Shown here in pieces: positions 46,301 to 57,924 of a stretch of 64,000 nt of DNA. Positions within the stretch are counted from its first letter, which is position 1. The number at the start of each line of letters is the position of its first letter. The position numbers and the translations under genes were made by a program. Below the pieces are notes generated by a model, which saw only the letters and a list, made by a program, of their open reading frames with translations, did no database searches and was not told where the DNA came from. Source of the DNA: Blasia pusilla (taxonomy: Eukaryota; Marchantiophyta; Marchantiopsida; Blasiales); contig CM114272.1 in NCBI GenBank assembly GCA_050084515.1, positions 5,704,001-5,768,000 of the forward strand, in the 5' to 3' direction.

Positions 46301-49019
46301 GATGACTCCACCAAAATATCCCCGCCACACATAGGACACAAGGAACATAAAAAATGAGATAGATAAAAAACACTCGATCTTAAATATCCAATTATGCCAC
46401 TTGCAAACGGTATACTAGGAGAGAGATCCTTATTGTAGTGATGGATGAGCCTCTTTGGCCATGATGGTAGGTGGCAGCTTGAATGATGGTAGGCCCTGGC
46501 TTAGTAAGACTTAGAAATATCACTTGTAGCTAAGATGCCTAGGGGGTGGAGGAGGCTACCATCATATGGTACACGGCATCAAAGATGAGAGCTTTGATGA
46601 TGAGGATATGGTTAAGTTCTACCCCTTAACCTACTATATTTGCCTTCAATTCCCAAGTGAAAAAACTCGTAGTGACCTAAACTTGTAGGAAAGATTTTAA
46701 GAAAACTTGAATTCATGCGTTACTTCAAGTTCACGTAATTTTCTATTATTCTTGTTTTGGTTATTTCTTAGATCAGGAATAACTTCTTTAATGTCCATTC
46801 ATCGTGTCATTTTCTTATGATTCAAAAATAAGAATTTTGAAAAGAGACTATGAACTTAATTTCTCTACATCTATTTTTTTGAATAATCATTTAAACGAAT
46901 TAATTTAATTATAGCGAGAAACCAATTTTAAAGTTACACAAGGAGTACAATATAGAACAAACATGGTGTACTACATTGAGATCTAGAACAAACATGGTGT
47001 ACTACATTGAGATCTAGAACAAACATGGTGTACGACCTTGAGATCTAGAGCAAACATGGTGTACGACCTTGAGATTGCAAATAGCAAACGAATAGAGATC
47101 TTGGTTTGCCCTTTGTACTTGCCATTATCCACATGGGCAAAATATAGGGTATTGCATAATTAGAGATAAAACTAAATGACACTTTTCCTTTCCTTTTTCC
47201 TCCTGTAAGGAAAAAGGAATGTCCCGACAAAGAATGAAACATATTAAAGTTCATGGGATAAGTGACCAGATTCAGGGGCATGTTGTGCTCTCTACAAAAC
47301 ATAATACACCGGAAAAATCCATTTGGCATTTGTGGATGCAATCACAAGTGTGCAAACGCTCACAGCACATAGCAAGCCAAGAGTGGAGGGACGTACGTTA
47401 TTCTGCATCCTTCTCTTCCACTTAACCCCGGCTACCTTGTCTATCTTCCAGAGGATCCACTTCCGATTCAGATCTCATCACGAAAAATGCATTCACCTGG
47501 ACTGGTTCAATCAAGCCTCTCTGTTTGGTGTTCTCATCCCACACGAATGTCAGGGAGTGAGAGTTAAATGGTGAGCAGAATGACAGCACTTTCCTTTTGA
47601 TGTGGTGTTTGTGACAATGGAGGAACCTCTCCATCTTATTTCTCGGTAGCCTTCTTGACGTGAGCATCCCACGCGGTTCGATGTAAGGTGGGAGACTTCG
47701 TAGACTACTCTCATCGAAGCCGCCCCAGAATAGAGACATAATAGTTTTGGGCCGGATCCAGAAGTAGTAACGCGAAGGCGAGCGAGTAATCGTGATGGCA
47801 GTGGCACCGGGAAGACCTTGGTGTCGTCAGAGCCATCTTTGTGCTTGCGAAGGGAGGTCTTCTACCACCTCTGGGCGGCGCTGGTGGTAGTGCTCGACGT
47901 GCTCGCAGAGGAGCTTGAGGAGGCCGCTCATCCATCACAAATACAAGAACCTAGCCGGAGAAATCGATGGAGAAGATGGACAACACAATCATAGACACGA
48001 TCTATTTGGACTCAGTGTCTGCCCATATGCTTCGTGATCCGATTGGACTCTGTGCATGGATGAGAGAGGCGAGCCCTTCGACGGCATGGTGGAAAGCTTG
48101 AAGTGAAGAGCTTGAAGGCCATGTGCAATGGACAAGAGCACCACATCTCACAGAGTGCTACCTCGTCCGTACATCCTAAACCCTTTCCATTTTGCAATAG
48201 TTCTAATAACTAATAATAAAAAATAAATCTTGTTATGTTTTCTTAATCCCAACTTCCTTACCTCTTCATTAACCCATTATGGACCAATTCAAGCCACTAT
48301 TAGCTTAAGAACTAAAATGATTTGAAAGAGTAAGACGTCAATTAGACTAAGTGAAGTCATGACTTGCTTAAGAGTGGTGTAAGAATACTTGGAAACAATA
48401 TCCTAGAAATAATTTCAATTTAGGGATATAAGTAAGACAAAGTGAACCTATTTTTAGCTTCACAATTTTGGTAGGAATCTTTAACGAGCAAATAATTTTT
48501 GGGGATAATTTCCATAAAGAAATTATAGTGAGATCATGTGATTATGAGAAAAGTAATACTAAAGCACAAACTAGGGTTAGAATCTTCAAAAGAATATCTT
48601 TGAGAAATAGGAAAGTGAGGTCTTATGGTTCTTATTCATGGAATAAAGAATAAAATTGAAACCTCCATTTATCCTCTACTTAAATTTTTTATTAAAAAAA
48701 TTAGTATAGTTAGAAAACTACATTTCAAGAATGTATGGTGTAAATTACCAAATTTCTCTTTGAAACTACTTAATATTGAATAAATTGTAATCTAAGGACA
48801 TTAGAGTTGGTGGAAGCATATATTATATTATATTGTTAATATGAGGAGAGTTATGAAAGCCATGAAAAAGTTATGAATTCCACGTAGTGGAAATACAATT
48901 AAGGTCACCCTACATTTATGGTGCTATTCTTCCCTTGTTACTCATATATTTTGTTATATTACTCACAAATGTGATAGTTATAATTACCTTTTTAAAGAAA
49001 TATATAAAGTTCAATAGCA
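46301..49019. other. Spacer between duplicated units B and C
   Basis: No gene is recognised. Overlapping frames at 47422-47938 (minus, up to 105 codons, partly Pro/Arg-rich) and 47219-47574 (plus) show no domain and no splice context. 48190-49000 is AT-rich. Confidence 0.45.
46948..47075. repeat. 31-bp tandem repeat, four copies
   Basis: The unit GAGATCTAGAACAAACATGG plus TGTACTACATT repeats about 4 times at 31-bp steps. The last two copies share GTACGACCTT, so they form a homogenised pair. Confidence 0.95.
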
Positions 49020-49800
49020 CGGGTTAGAAGGATAGGATGGATATCAGTAAGATTCATGCTTTTAGGAGTCTATATATATAGTGAGAAGATCAGGCCATAA
49101 ACATTAGTAGGATGGGTAGTAACAATTGTACGCATGAAGAGCCAGTACTCTAGGAAGAGATTGTATGGAGTACGGGCATAAGAGGAATAGGGAATGCATC
49201 ATGTGCGAACACTAGAGACTTGATCGTGTGGAAGGGATCACACCATAAGTGGGAGACCAAATGGTATAGTACAAGACAGTGTGGACTATATCAATTGAAC
49301 CTGAAGTTGGAGCTAGATTAAAGAGTTACACAGCTACCTTGTGTTTGCCACCATGGGAAGGTCTACTGCAAAACTTATCTTAAAACGGTATTCAAAGGTA
49401 TGTTCTTTATTTTGTGGCCTATTACAGAATGTATTTTGAGTCCCATGTTTGAGGAGCTCCTCTATATCCTAACTTTTTTCTCAATCTTGCCTTTATGGTT
49501 GATCATTGTGGTAGTTCATACTACTAGCACCCACATCTGCGGCTCATGAAGACTAAAGAGACCCCATGAATGCTCCCTTATTGGAGATCTTAGTAACCAT
49601 TTGCCACCCTTAAGTAGATCGAAAAGGATGTGACATTACTTGGGGATTACTGAGCTCATTTTAATAATTCTGAATAATGGAACAAAATAGAGGATCCAAA
49701 GGTAACATCTATTTTGGGACCAATGAGTACTCTGACTCTCACGTATACTTGTTTGCATTCTTCACACAATCTTTGGCTGTCATCCAAATAGATAGTTTGG
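49020..49800 (+). repeat. Diverged upstream repeat of Myb copy C
   Basis: Related to the arms at 31.4-32.7 and 39.0-40.4 kb (GGAGATCTTAGTAACCATTT, GGATGTGACATT, AGAGACTTGATCGTGTGGAA) and to 41636-42240. Confidence 0.65.
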
Positions 49801-51318
49801 AGATCAGGGAGTTACATTCCAAAGTCGGAGATCAGGGCAGCTGTGATTCCTAGATACTCGAAGAGGCGGGCAGTGGTGACCGTGGATAATCGGAGAAGCG
49901 GGCAGGCTGCTGTGATCAATGACTAGCTGGAGAGAGCGAGAGAGCGCGGGAGGGAACCAGTGAATGACGGAGTACAGTTGCATTTCCAATTGAATGGGAG
50001 GAGGAGTACGAGGTGGTCAGGAAGGGGAAGACAATATCGGAGTGTGGTGCATTTTGACATCTCCATATCGGAAGCGGAGCGAATCTCGAGGTCCAACGAC
50101 GTCTGGTATTATTCGTGACAGTGCCCACGTCTGGAGATGGACAGAATGCCCTGGCTGTAATATCCAGGACCTACAATAGCAGATCCTGGCACCTGCCATA
50201 AGTGAACTTACTCCAAACAGCCGGGTGCTGCCAGTGCCTGCGCGGGCCGAGAGTTTTAGAGCGTATAAACGTGGGTAGGGAGTTGGGACTCCAGATTGGA
50301 CTAGAGAAAACAAAAGAGTGGGGCTGCAGTTCCAACCCGCCAACGCATGTTTTAAGTGTACAAGAGCTGTGGTTGTAACCGGCGAATGAGGGATACAACT
50401 ACATTTCCAAGTGGATAGGAAAGAAGAATATCGGTCGGTGGCAAATTTCCACATCTCCCGGAAAGAATCTCCAAATTCTACTTAACACAGGCCTGGAAGG
50501 AATATCCACGACAGGAAAAAGAGAGCCCGCATTTGGAGGGGAAAAACTTGCGGAACATGTGTGCCCAGGGCGGGTTAGTGACATGCACGACAACGAAACA
50601 AGACATAGGAATTTAAGTTCCAGGGAGAATAGAAGGATAACAAGCCGGTGTGGGGGGACAGCAACAGAAAAGGGATAGGGTGCATGATATCATAGCACAT
50701 CAACGGGTGACGAGAACGCAGCCGTATTTCGAGCTTCCAGCAGGTATGAAGGCAACATAGACTTCCTTGCCGTTTCTGTTGCCCCCTCGTCATGCCTTGC
50801 CAATTAGTCTCCATTTAACAATTATTCGCTACTGCATGTGTTGTTGACCATTGGACCCTATCTTGAATTCAAGCTCTGTCGCTGTAAACCTGGTGTGGGG
50901 GACAGCAATAGGGTGCATGATATCAGAGCACTACAGCGAGTGAAGAGAACGCAATAGTATTTGGAGATTCCAGCAGGTATGACAAAAGTGGAAAGTTATT
51001 TGCCATTTATGCTGCCCCCATCATCATGCCTTGCTAGTTACTTTCCATTTCACAATTTTTTCCCCATGCATCTGCTGTTTGCTTTCGGTGGAAACTAGGA
51101 ATCGGAGGGAGTAAATAGAGGAATGTTGGGGAAAGCTTTGTAACCACACAGACCTAAATTTGACTTATAAGGACCGAAAAGTGGAGAATATGATGCAGGA
51201 GATCCTCCATCAGTTTTCCCGAGTTACGTACACATGATATGGGATTTCATTTGTATATTTGGGACTAGTCTCTAGTCTCATGTTTTGTGTTCCCTCCAGG
51301 TTTCTTGCCCTACGCAGT
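49801..51318 (+). promoter_or_regulatory. 5' leader of Myb copy C (decayed)
   Basis: Collinear with the A and B leaders from TACTCGAAGAGGCGGGCAGT (49855) onward. It lacks the CT-rich start seen in A and B. The ~160-bp module with CAGGTATGA occurs twice (about 50650-50810 and 50890-51050). An acceptor CCTCCAG/GTTTCTTG is kept at about 51290-51308, just before the ATG. Confidence 0.6.
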
Positions 51319-52664
51319 ATGAGTAATCCTCCCAACTCCACCCCCATGGGGGCATCTTCCCAAGAAAGTGAAGGTGATGAATTTCCACCCAACGCCAAAC
51401 TACTTTTCCAATGGGAAACCTACCACACACCGAGCTTCTCTGAAATGGGAATAGACCCAATGGAGTCTTCACACGAGGGCCGGGAATGCATTCTTCGTTG
51501 GGGAGTGACATTGAGAGAAAACCAGTTGAAGAAACAAACCCTTTTCATGAAATGGGCCCCCTTCCATTCCCATGATTCCTTCAGGTGTCAATTTTGGAGT
51601 GAGCAGGAAGGGTTATTCGGAAGGTATCAGTTTATGGAGATGCAGAAGGGATGAATTTTATAGGCGGGACATGTAGTGCCCTCTATGAATGAGATCATGC
51701 CCATCTCTTCATCCTCATAAATCTTCATCTCGCCTGCCTGGTGTTGAGATGAGTCAGATGTGTCCATCCCTTTGGGTGGTATTGGTCTCAACGACCATGG
51801 TCATGGTATTCATATGCCAGCTTCACAGGTGAGATTCCCATAGAGAACTTGTTGGATGAAGTGCATGCCCACATGAACGAGAGGATGCTAGCTTTTCCTA
51901 GGAGTGCCACTATGGACTCGCCTATGGAGGATGAGCATGTGAGGCTCATGGTGGGTCCATTTGATGTGTGGATGTGGGTGAGAGTATGTCTATTCCTCAT
52001 CCCAGCCTTAAGGGGCAACATATACCGTCCCCCTAGCCCTACCTAGAAGGGAGATTTGGGATCCCATTGAGGGTATTCCATTCATAATTTCAAGAAGCTC
52101 ACATATGGAAATACCTAGAACATTGTGGGAGAGAGAAGTAAGGGCAAAGAAATAGTGGGAGAGGTTATCCCTCCATGCAACCGAGGTTTCCTCGATTTAA
52201 AGTTTATGCTTCAAGCCCAAAGTATCCCACGGTCCCAATATTGGATGGAGTCCGCGAAGACGTTTATAAATTCATATTTTCGGTCCAGATTTGGACCGGA
52301 AATATGTTCCATTTGGAGACGAAGAAACGGCGGACGAGGAGGAGAAACCGCAAAAAAAAAAACAGATCTTGGAGTCCCGAAGAGCACATGTAATTATTTT
52401 ACTCTTTCCACGAATAAATGGATTCTAAATTTCGATGAATCCGTGATGGCTGAAAGGAGAAAAAAGATTTAGATTCCAAACTTGCACAAGTAATTTCGGT
52501 CACTGATTTATCTCTTGGATTGGTTGGTTATTCTTGGAGGGCGTGGAAAAGTTAGAGAGGGGACATCTGGAAAGAAATTTCCGAAAATTACATGTCTACA
52601 GGGACACCCGTACACGTAGCAAGCCATGCACAAAAGTTTCTAGCTGAAAGAGGAAGAGCCCTAG
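51319..52664 (+). pseudogene. Myb copy C, pseudogene
   Basis: Begins MSNPPNSTPMGASSQESEGDE like copy A and stays in frame for ~30 codons beyond, then shifts repeatedly (segments ENLLDEVHAHMNERML near 51845 and ILDGVREDVYKFI near 52240). Exon 1 ends WSPEEHM with the donor changed from AG/GTAAT to AT/GTAAT (52390). The acceptor before exon 2 is TTG rather than TAG at about 52524-52526. Exon 2 keeps LFLEGVEKLERG, then shifts frame before the SHAQ motif. It is non-functional as a Myb gene. Confidence 0.88.
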
Positions 52665-53800
52665 AATTTGCCCACTATTTTGCCATGTTTCTCTCATTTT
52701 GATTGACAAGATTCCGACTAAAGAAGTTTTATCTTTTGCTTTAGAGGATCTCATTTTCGTATGAACTCCCAGTTGGGATTTTCCCCTTTTTTTTTTTAGA
52801 TTCCCTCTTGGGATCTCTCTTAATGTGGGTTCTGGAATGAGATATTACGTCGTTCTAGCTTATGAGCAAGAGTATCTGATATGGAAGTTCATTTGGTTTA
52901 GGAAATTAGATGGTTCACTTACCTTGTCCGGTGGTGATTGGAGATACTGTCTTAAATTCTTTTTCCAAAAAGAGTGCTTCTTTTTTCTTTGTGTTTGTAG
53001 GCAAGAAAGTCATTTCTTTGGTTAAGGGGAGATTTGTAACCTCAAACAAAAGCAACCGTGCTTTTTATGGTCTATAAAATGCGTAGAAATCGGGATCATT
53101 TGGCCCCATTCAAATAAAATCTCACCGTAGAAATGGGTAATATTTGCATATTTGCCTAACAGTTATGTAAAGTCTCTCTCTCATGGACAAATTTTTTTTT
53201 TTTAAAAGCAAAAAGTTGGATAAAATTGGTGGCACCAAAGTCCATTCACACTTGGGTCAAAACGTTTGACACTGGAGTGAAGTACAGCTGGTGAGAGGTA
53301 GGAAAATGGACCTTCCAGATACTGAGGGAACAGTATGTCACCATGTGAGCGCTACAGCCTTACGGTAGTCAGCCGCGGGCTCTGACCAACTGAGCTAATC
53401 CAGCTCGGATAACCGGTGGGCTGAACATAAAGATAATTGTAGATAAATGCCTACTTGTAGAGGACGCGTTTAGTCCCGAAAATATCTCTCGCTTCAATAA
53501 GCACTTCAGGGGTTCAATAAGCCCAACGGAGAATTCCCAGCTTTCAACCCACAAAACGGCATGATACACAAGGTATGTTGTAGTAGGTCCGGTGGTCGAA
53601 TCTAATCCAATGAGCTTATTCAGCTTCACGCTACATGGATAACGATACTAGACCTAACGTTTGGATAAATTAGGAAAAAAATTAATATAAAATCTCCTTA
53701 ATGAAATGGAGAAAAATGGGATTCATCTGATTAAAGTGATGCAGGAAACCCTATTCCGCACGCCCTAACCCACAACACAAATAGGGGGCACATGTCATGT
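52665..53800 (+). other. 3' flank of Myb copy C
   Basis: Its end (53600-53790) matches the copy B flank. 53330-53600 is extra sequence relative to B and contains a tRNA-like segment. No gene is recognised; the short frame at 52825-53025 has no domain. Confidence 0.55.
53344..53406 (-). other. tRNA-like A-box remnant
   Basis: The minus strand reads GGATTAGCTCAGTTGGTCAG, a clear tRNA D-arm/A-box. No B-box (GGTTCGA-type) follows, the anticodon arm does not pair well and no acceptor partner is seen. It may be a tRNA pseudogene or the head of a tRNA-derived SINE. Confidence 0.4.
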
Positions 53801-53935
53801 GGGTTCGCCGCCCCAACATCCATGCTTGGGCTCTCACATCCATGCATGGATGTTAGTTTGGGCGGATATCCTTGCCCGAGCCACCGCACAGGCTCTTGGC
53901 AGTTAGCACTAACATCCATGCTTGGGTACACTAAG
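53801..53935. repeat. Short repeat cluster with CATCCATGC words
   Basis: AACATCCATGCTTGGG occurs at about 53816 and 53909. In between, TCCATGCATGGATGTTAG forms inverted copies. This may be a small MITE-like element inserted at the end of unit C. Confidence 0.45.
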
Positions 53936-54819
53936 GGGGGTTAATCTACTATCCCGATTCGTACATATTTAATCTCGGACTTATTTTGTATGCACTCACC
54001 TCTACGTACAGAGCAATGTAGAGGACACATGTGCAACGTTCTCCGGGTTCAAATAGCTCCAGGTTCCTTATTATTCTATCCTATCTTGAGGGTCCTCATC
54101 AAACAAGAGATAGGATGGAATAATATACCATTCTATTTTAAATATGCATTATTAATGGAGAGTGCTTTTCTTTCCACTTAGTAATTTCAATTCTTTTTAG
54201 TGACATCTTTGATAGAATAGATGAGTCTTACCAAGGAAGAGGTTCCTTGGTGGATGTTGGTCCATGTTGAGTATTATGTTCCATATGTTGGGGATGGGTT
54301 AATATGGTTTTTTTTTTTAAATTTCATGACTAAAATTTCCGAAGAAGCGCCCGGACAGCTAGAATTTCCAACTATCATTGATATTTTTCTATGTGGGATC
54401 CGTTTCGTGTTTTTTTCACCGGTTTCCGGTCCACAGTTCTTAGAGAAGCCTTTCAGTGTGCTCGTTCTACGTATCCCAAAGACGTTAGTGTTTGTTCTTC
54501 CTTCATTTTGTATCCTAGCAGCTTTTTTCGACAATGTACTCCTAGCTTGAGCCCTAGGCTTTGTAGACACAAGAGCTCGAGGTGCAACTTGTGACATATC
54601 ATTTTTCTATGCATTTACACATTTGATTGTTAAATTGTGTGTAGAGTCATCGGAATCCGATAATCTGCCAAAATTTCTTCGATTCCCACATGAATATGCC
54701 AGAATAACAAGATATTTAGCAGAATGGCTAAGTCATTCCCGAGGATATTATTTACTACTTTTCTAAGTTGCGAGTCACCAACTGCTGAACACTCAGACAT
54801 TGACCTACTATGCGTTCCA
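53936..54819. other. Unassigned stretch
   Basis: Frames on both strands at 54221-54597 (about 107-109 codons) overlap and neither shows a domain. The rest is AT-rich. Confidence 0.4.
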
Positions 54820-55420
54820 TGGAGTGAGTCGGTAACGCTGCAGTCGGCTTTTCCGTACTCTCTAATCCCTCAATTTCCTTTTCTCCCTCCCGAGGACCAA
54901 AATGCTTGACATAATGAGAACTTTAGTTGTATATATGATTCAGTGCAAGAGTAGGTTGCAAAAACATCTGTTATAAATGATTAATTGGGTTGCTCATATG
55001 AGTAGGAAAGCTTGATGACTGTGGAGTCTGCTTTCCCGTCCCAAGCAGTCCCTTGCTCTCCTTTTCTTCGTGTGTAGTGCCAAAATGCTCGACATAATAA
55101 GAACTTAAGGTCTACCTCAATGCAGGAGGAGGCTAGGAAATTTTCCGTTAGGAAAATTAATTGGTTTTCTCACCTAAGTAGGAGAGCTCGATGAAGTTGG
55201 AATCTGCTTTTCTGTCCTACGCAATACATCCCTCTCCTTTTCTCCTTGTGGACACTCAACGTAATGAGAACAAAAATATTATTTTGAAAGTAATGCTAGG
55301 AAGGATTTAGTTGCATTAGGATGATCATAGAGGATCACCGCAGTTAGTGTTTTTGACCATGGCGCCTACTTGGATCTGCTCTCGAGCACTTCATCATCCT
55401 TCTCTCCCTCAAGAGTGAGC
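54820..55420. repeat. Degenerate ~180-bp tandem repeat, 3-4 units
   Basis: Related segments begin near 54840, 55022, 55203 and 55372 (TCTGCTTTCCCGTCC / TCTGCTTTTCTGTCC, CTCTCCTTTTCT-CTTG, AATGCT-GACATAATGAGAAC). Spacing is ~170-185 bp. The sequence is unrelated to the satellite at 1-3577. Confidence 0.6.
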
Positions 55421-55813
55421 GTCAATAGTCCAAGTGATTTTCCACCAATCAACGATGACTACTTTGTAAATGAATACTTGGATTAGAATTCCATATGTAA
55501 CAGTCATCGTCCCACTCAAAAGCATGAAGATTTTTCATATCGAACTTCTTAAATTGAACTTATGATATTTTCTCCCATCGGTGTGGGGATAGTTTTTTCG
55601 GAATATCTTGCCGGAGTAGCTAGAGCACTAGTCTCCCCTTTCAAGATTCGAGGGTTCAACACATCGGTCTATGTCACCCTTTCAAAAGTTCGGGGACCCG
55701 ATCCCTCGCCCTTATCCTTCTCCATGACTCCATCGTCCTCAGCCATAAACCAACCAAAATAATAATGGGCCTCGATGCTTGAACCAAATAGTTGTGCGAA
55801 AAGAAACAAACTT
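55421..55813. other. Unassigned stretch
   Basis: Lies downstream of the unrecognised minus-strand gene and may include its 3' UTR. No domain in the 66-codon plus frame at 55562-55762. Confidence 0.4.
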
Positions 55814-57701
55814 CTAGCATGATTCAAGGCACGAATTCTCGGATCTTACTTCTGATTTGTCATCATCTGATTGTTCTTCCATGTCCGGGTCCTTTGCTGT
55901 GTTGTAATTATGGGCATACGCCTGTTTTTTGCCTTTAGAAGGTGCCACCTTCCGGTCTGGTTCGGGCTTCGCTACTAAGGTAGTCCCTAGAAGAGTACAG
56001 TTTGAATCGATTTTGAAGAATATATCAAATTTCATGCAGAAGTCTGACAATGTTGCCTCATCAACTTGTGGAAAAAATGCTTGGAAATGGATGGCCGAAA
56101 CCTGTGAAGTAACAGCTCCGGGAGTTAATACATATCTTTGAATAAGAATTATAATGCATATATCATGATGAGAACTTAGCTTCCGAATGAGAAACTCACC
56201 ACTAGAGCCGCCAGTACGCGGCAACCTGGATTTACCACAATGGCATTCTTCCGCGCTCTAACCTTTGACAAGCCGGAGAAAATCTCCATGAGGTCACCAA
56301 TTCAAATCTTGTTCTCTTCAAGGGTCGGAAGGAATCTTTACTCCTCGTTGATCATATCTCTTGTGTCATTGAGGGAGGCGGGAAGAAATTTTCCTCCAAG
56401 TACTCTATTTACAATAGCAAGTTGTTCGTCTAGAGTGGACTCATCAAAACCATTGCAAAATACCGCTATAACAACCATGAGATATCCTCCACTCTGAATC
56501 TTCTGTCTCTTTGGATGGGTCATTGGAAATCTCACTACATAAGGAATTACTCTAAACCAGAGATTGGATGTTGTTTGGCAAGCAACTATAAGATTTCCGA
56601 GTATTTTGATTTCAGCGAAGAGTACCAGTAATCTTTGGCTTGGATTGAGATGAGATCTCTTGGCAAAAAATTCTCCAAATTCTTCTACACAGAGCCGCTC
56701 ATAATCATTTGATGCGCTAACCATATTTATAAATACTGTGTCAAAAACTACACCCCGCTCGTCATCTTCCACCGCCCAATTTATAAGAGATCGGAAAAAC
56801 CATGGTGAGGTTGTATCAAAACTACCAATGACTTCCTTGTGGGTACATATAAGAAAGTCAGTCTCGCCCTCCACAAGCGAATTAAAGTGCGCAATGTCCT
56901 ACAAAATTCATTAAGAGGAACACTGAATTTTGCTTGCGTGCCAAAGGTGGGATGCTTCTTCAAATACATCTTTGACATCATTGACATTCAACTCTTTACT
57001 CGAAATGAGCTTGTCATAGCAATCTCGACAACTTCTCCCAACAGGGATCTCCCTCTCGGAGAAAAAGAACTTATAGATGGCGCCTACATTCACTTGTTCG
57101 CGTTTCAACTTGTCGCAGTAGGATTTTAGGTCCATCAATTCTTCATTCCGTATTTTATGAGTAGATGTTGGCCATATTTCACCCTCAATTTCAGGAGTTC
57201 TTCTACGACTTGCATCACATTCTCCTTGTCAAGCCCCTCGAGTGGTCTCAAGTCGGTCTTCTTCAGCCTCCCCTTCTCAACGCTCGTTTTATGTCTGAGC
57301 CTGTACTTGGATTACGCGAGAACATCTCATGCCATGAGCTTACCTTCCTCGTAGGCAACATGACAGCATGCCACATATTCCATGTGGCGGGAGAGCAATC
57401 GTAGACGAAGATGTTTGTCTCCTTGTGGCTGGAACCAAAATGGGCGTTCAGCCTCTTCGTCATGGTCTACAAAAAACATGAACTTGAATTTGATTAGAAT
57501 ACCAATGATAACAGCTCGGACTGATTAAAGATAGAGATGGCATATGTAGAATCTTTTCTATAGAATTCAAGTTCTAATAAGAAATTCAAATTTTGATTTG
57601 AATGGTAGTGCATTAGCCATCCTCAATGCAAGGAAACCCACCAAATCTCCTGCCTTCCTCTTTCCGGTCTTCTTGATCGTTTCCAACTCAATATTGCTCA
57701 T
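55814..57701 (-). pseudogene. Unrecognised spliced gene, broken (gene Y)
   Basis: A minus-strand gene can be traced from ATG at 57701 (MSNIELETIKKTGKRKAGDL) through a TTTTTTGTAG acceptor near 57470 to MTKRLNAHFGSSHKETNIFV and YDCSPATWNMWHAVMLP. It then continues, with single-base shifts near 57290 and 57135, through VMQVVEELLKLRVKYG and SCRDCYDKLIS. A TTTTGTAG acceptor at 56899-56902 opens a long exon (DIAHFNSLVEGETDF ... LPASLNDTRDMINEE). Two in-frame stops (56338-56340, 56302-56304) precede EIFSGLSKVRARKNAIVVN. A canonical 98-bp intron (56199-56102) then joins VLAALV to VSAIHFQAFFPQVDEATLSD, and the protein ends in a Lys/Glu/Asp-rich tail. I do not recognise the family. Kept splice sites and long conserved-looking frames argue for a once-real gene, now disabled. 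Confidence 0.55.
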
Positions 57702-57924
57702 GTGGGCTCAAAAAGTGGCAATCTATATTCTTATCGAAGTCTCCACTTTGCTGGCATATGCGTCCACTTGATTGTGAAGTGAGGTGAGGCTGCAAGATCA
57801 AAGACCGGTTTCGGGACAATCTTCCCTCCAAACTACTATATACGGGAGACTTTAGAAAAAACCGTCCCCTCTGGCCTCATGAAGTTTAGAGAAGGAAATT
57901 GATGTATGTTGACGAGCAATTTCC

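Noticed and set aside
53344-53406. Functional tRNA gene
   Set aside because: Only the A-box/D-arm is clear. There is no B-box or T-arm, and the acceptor and anticodon arms do not pair.
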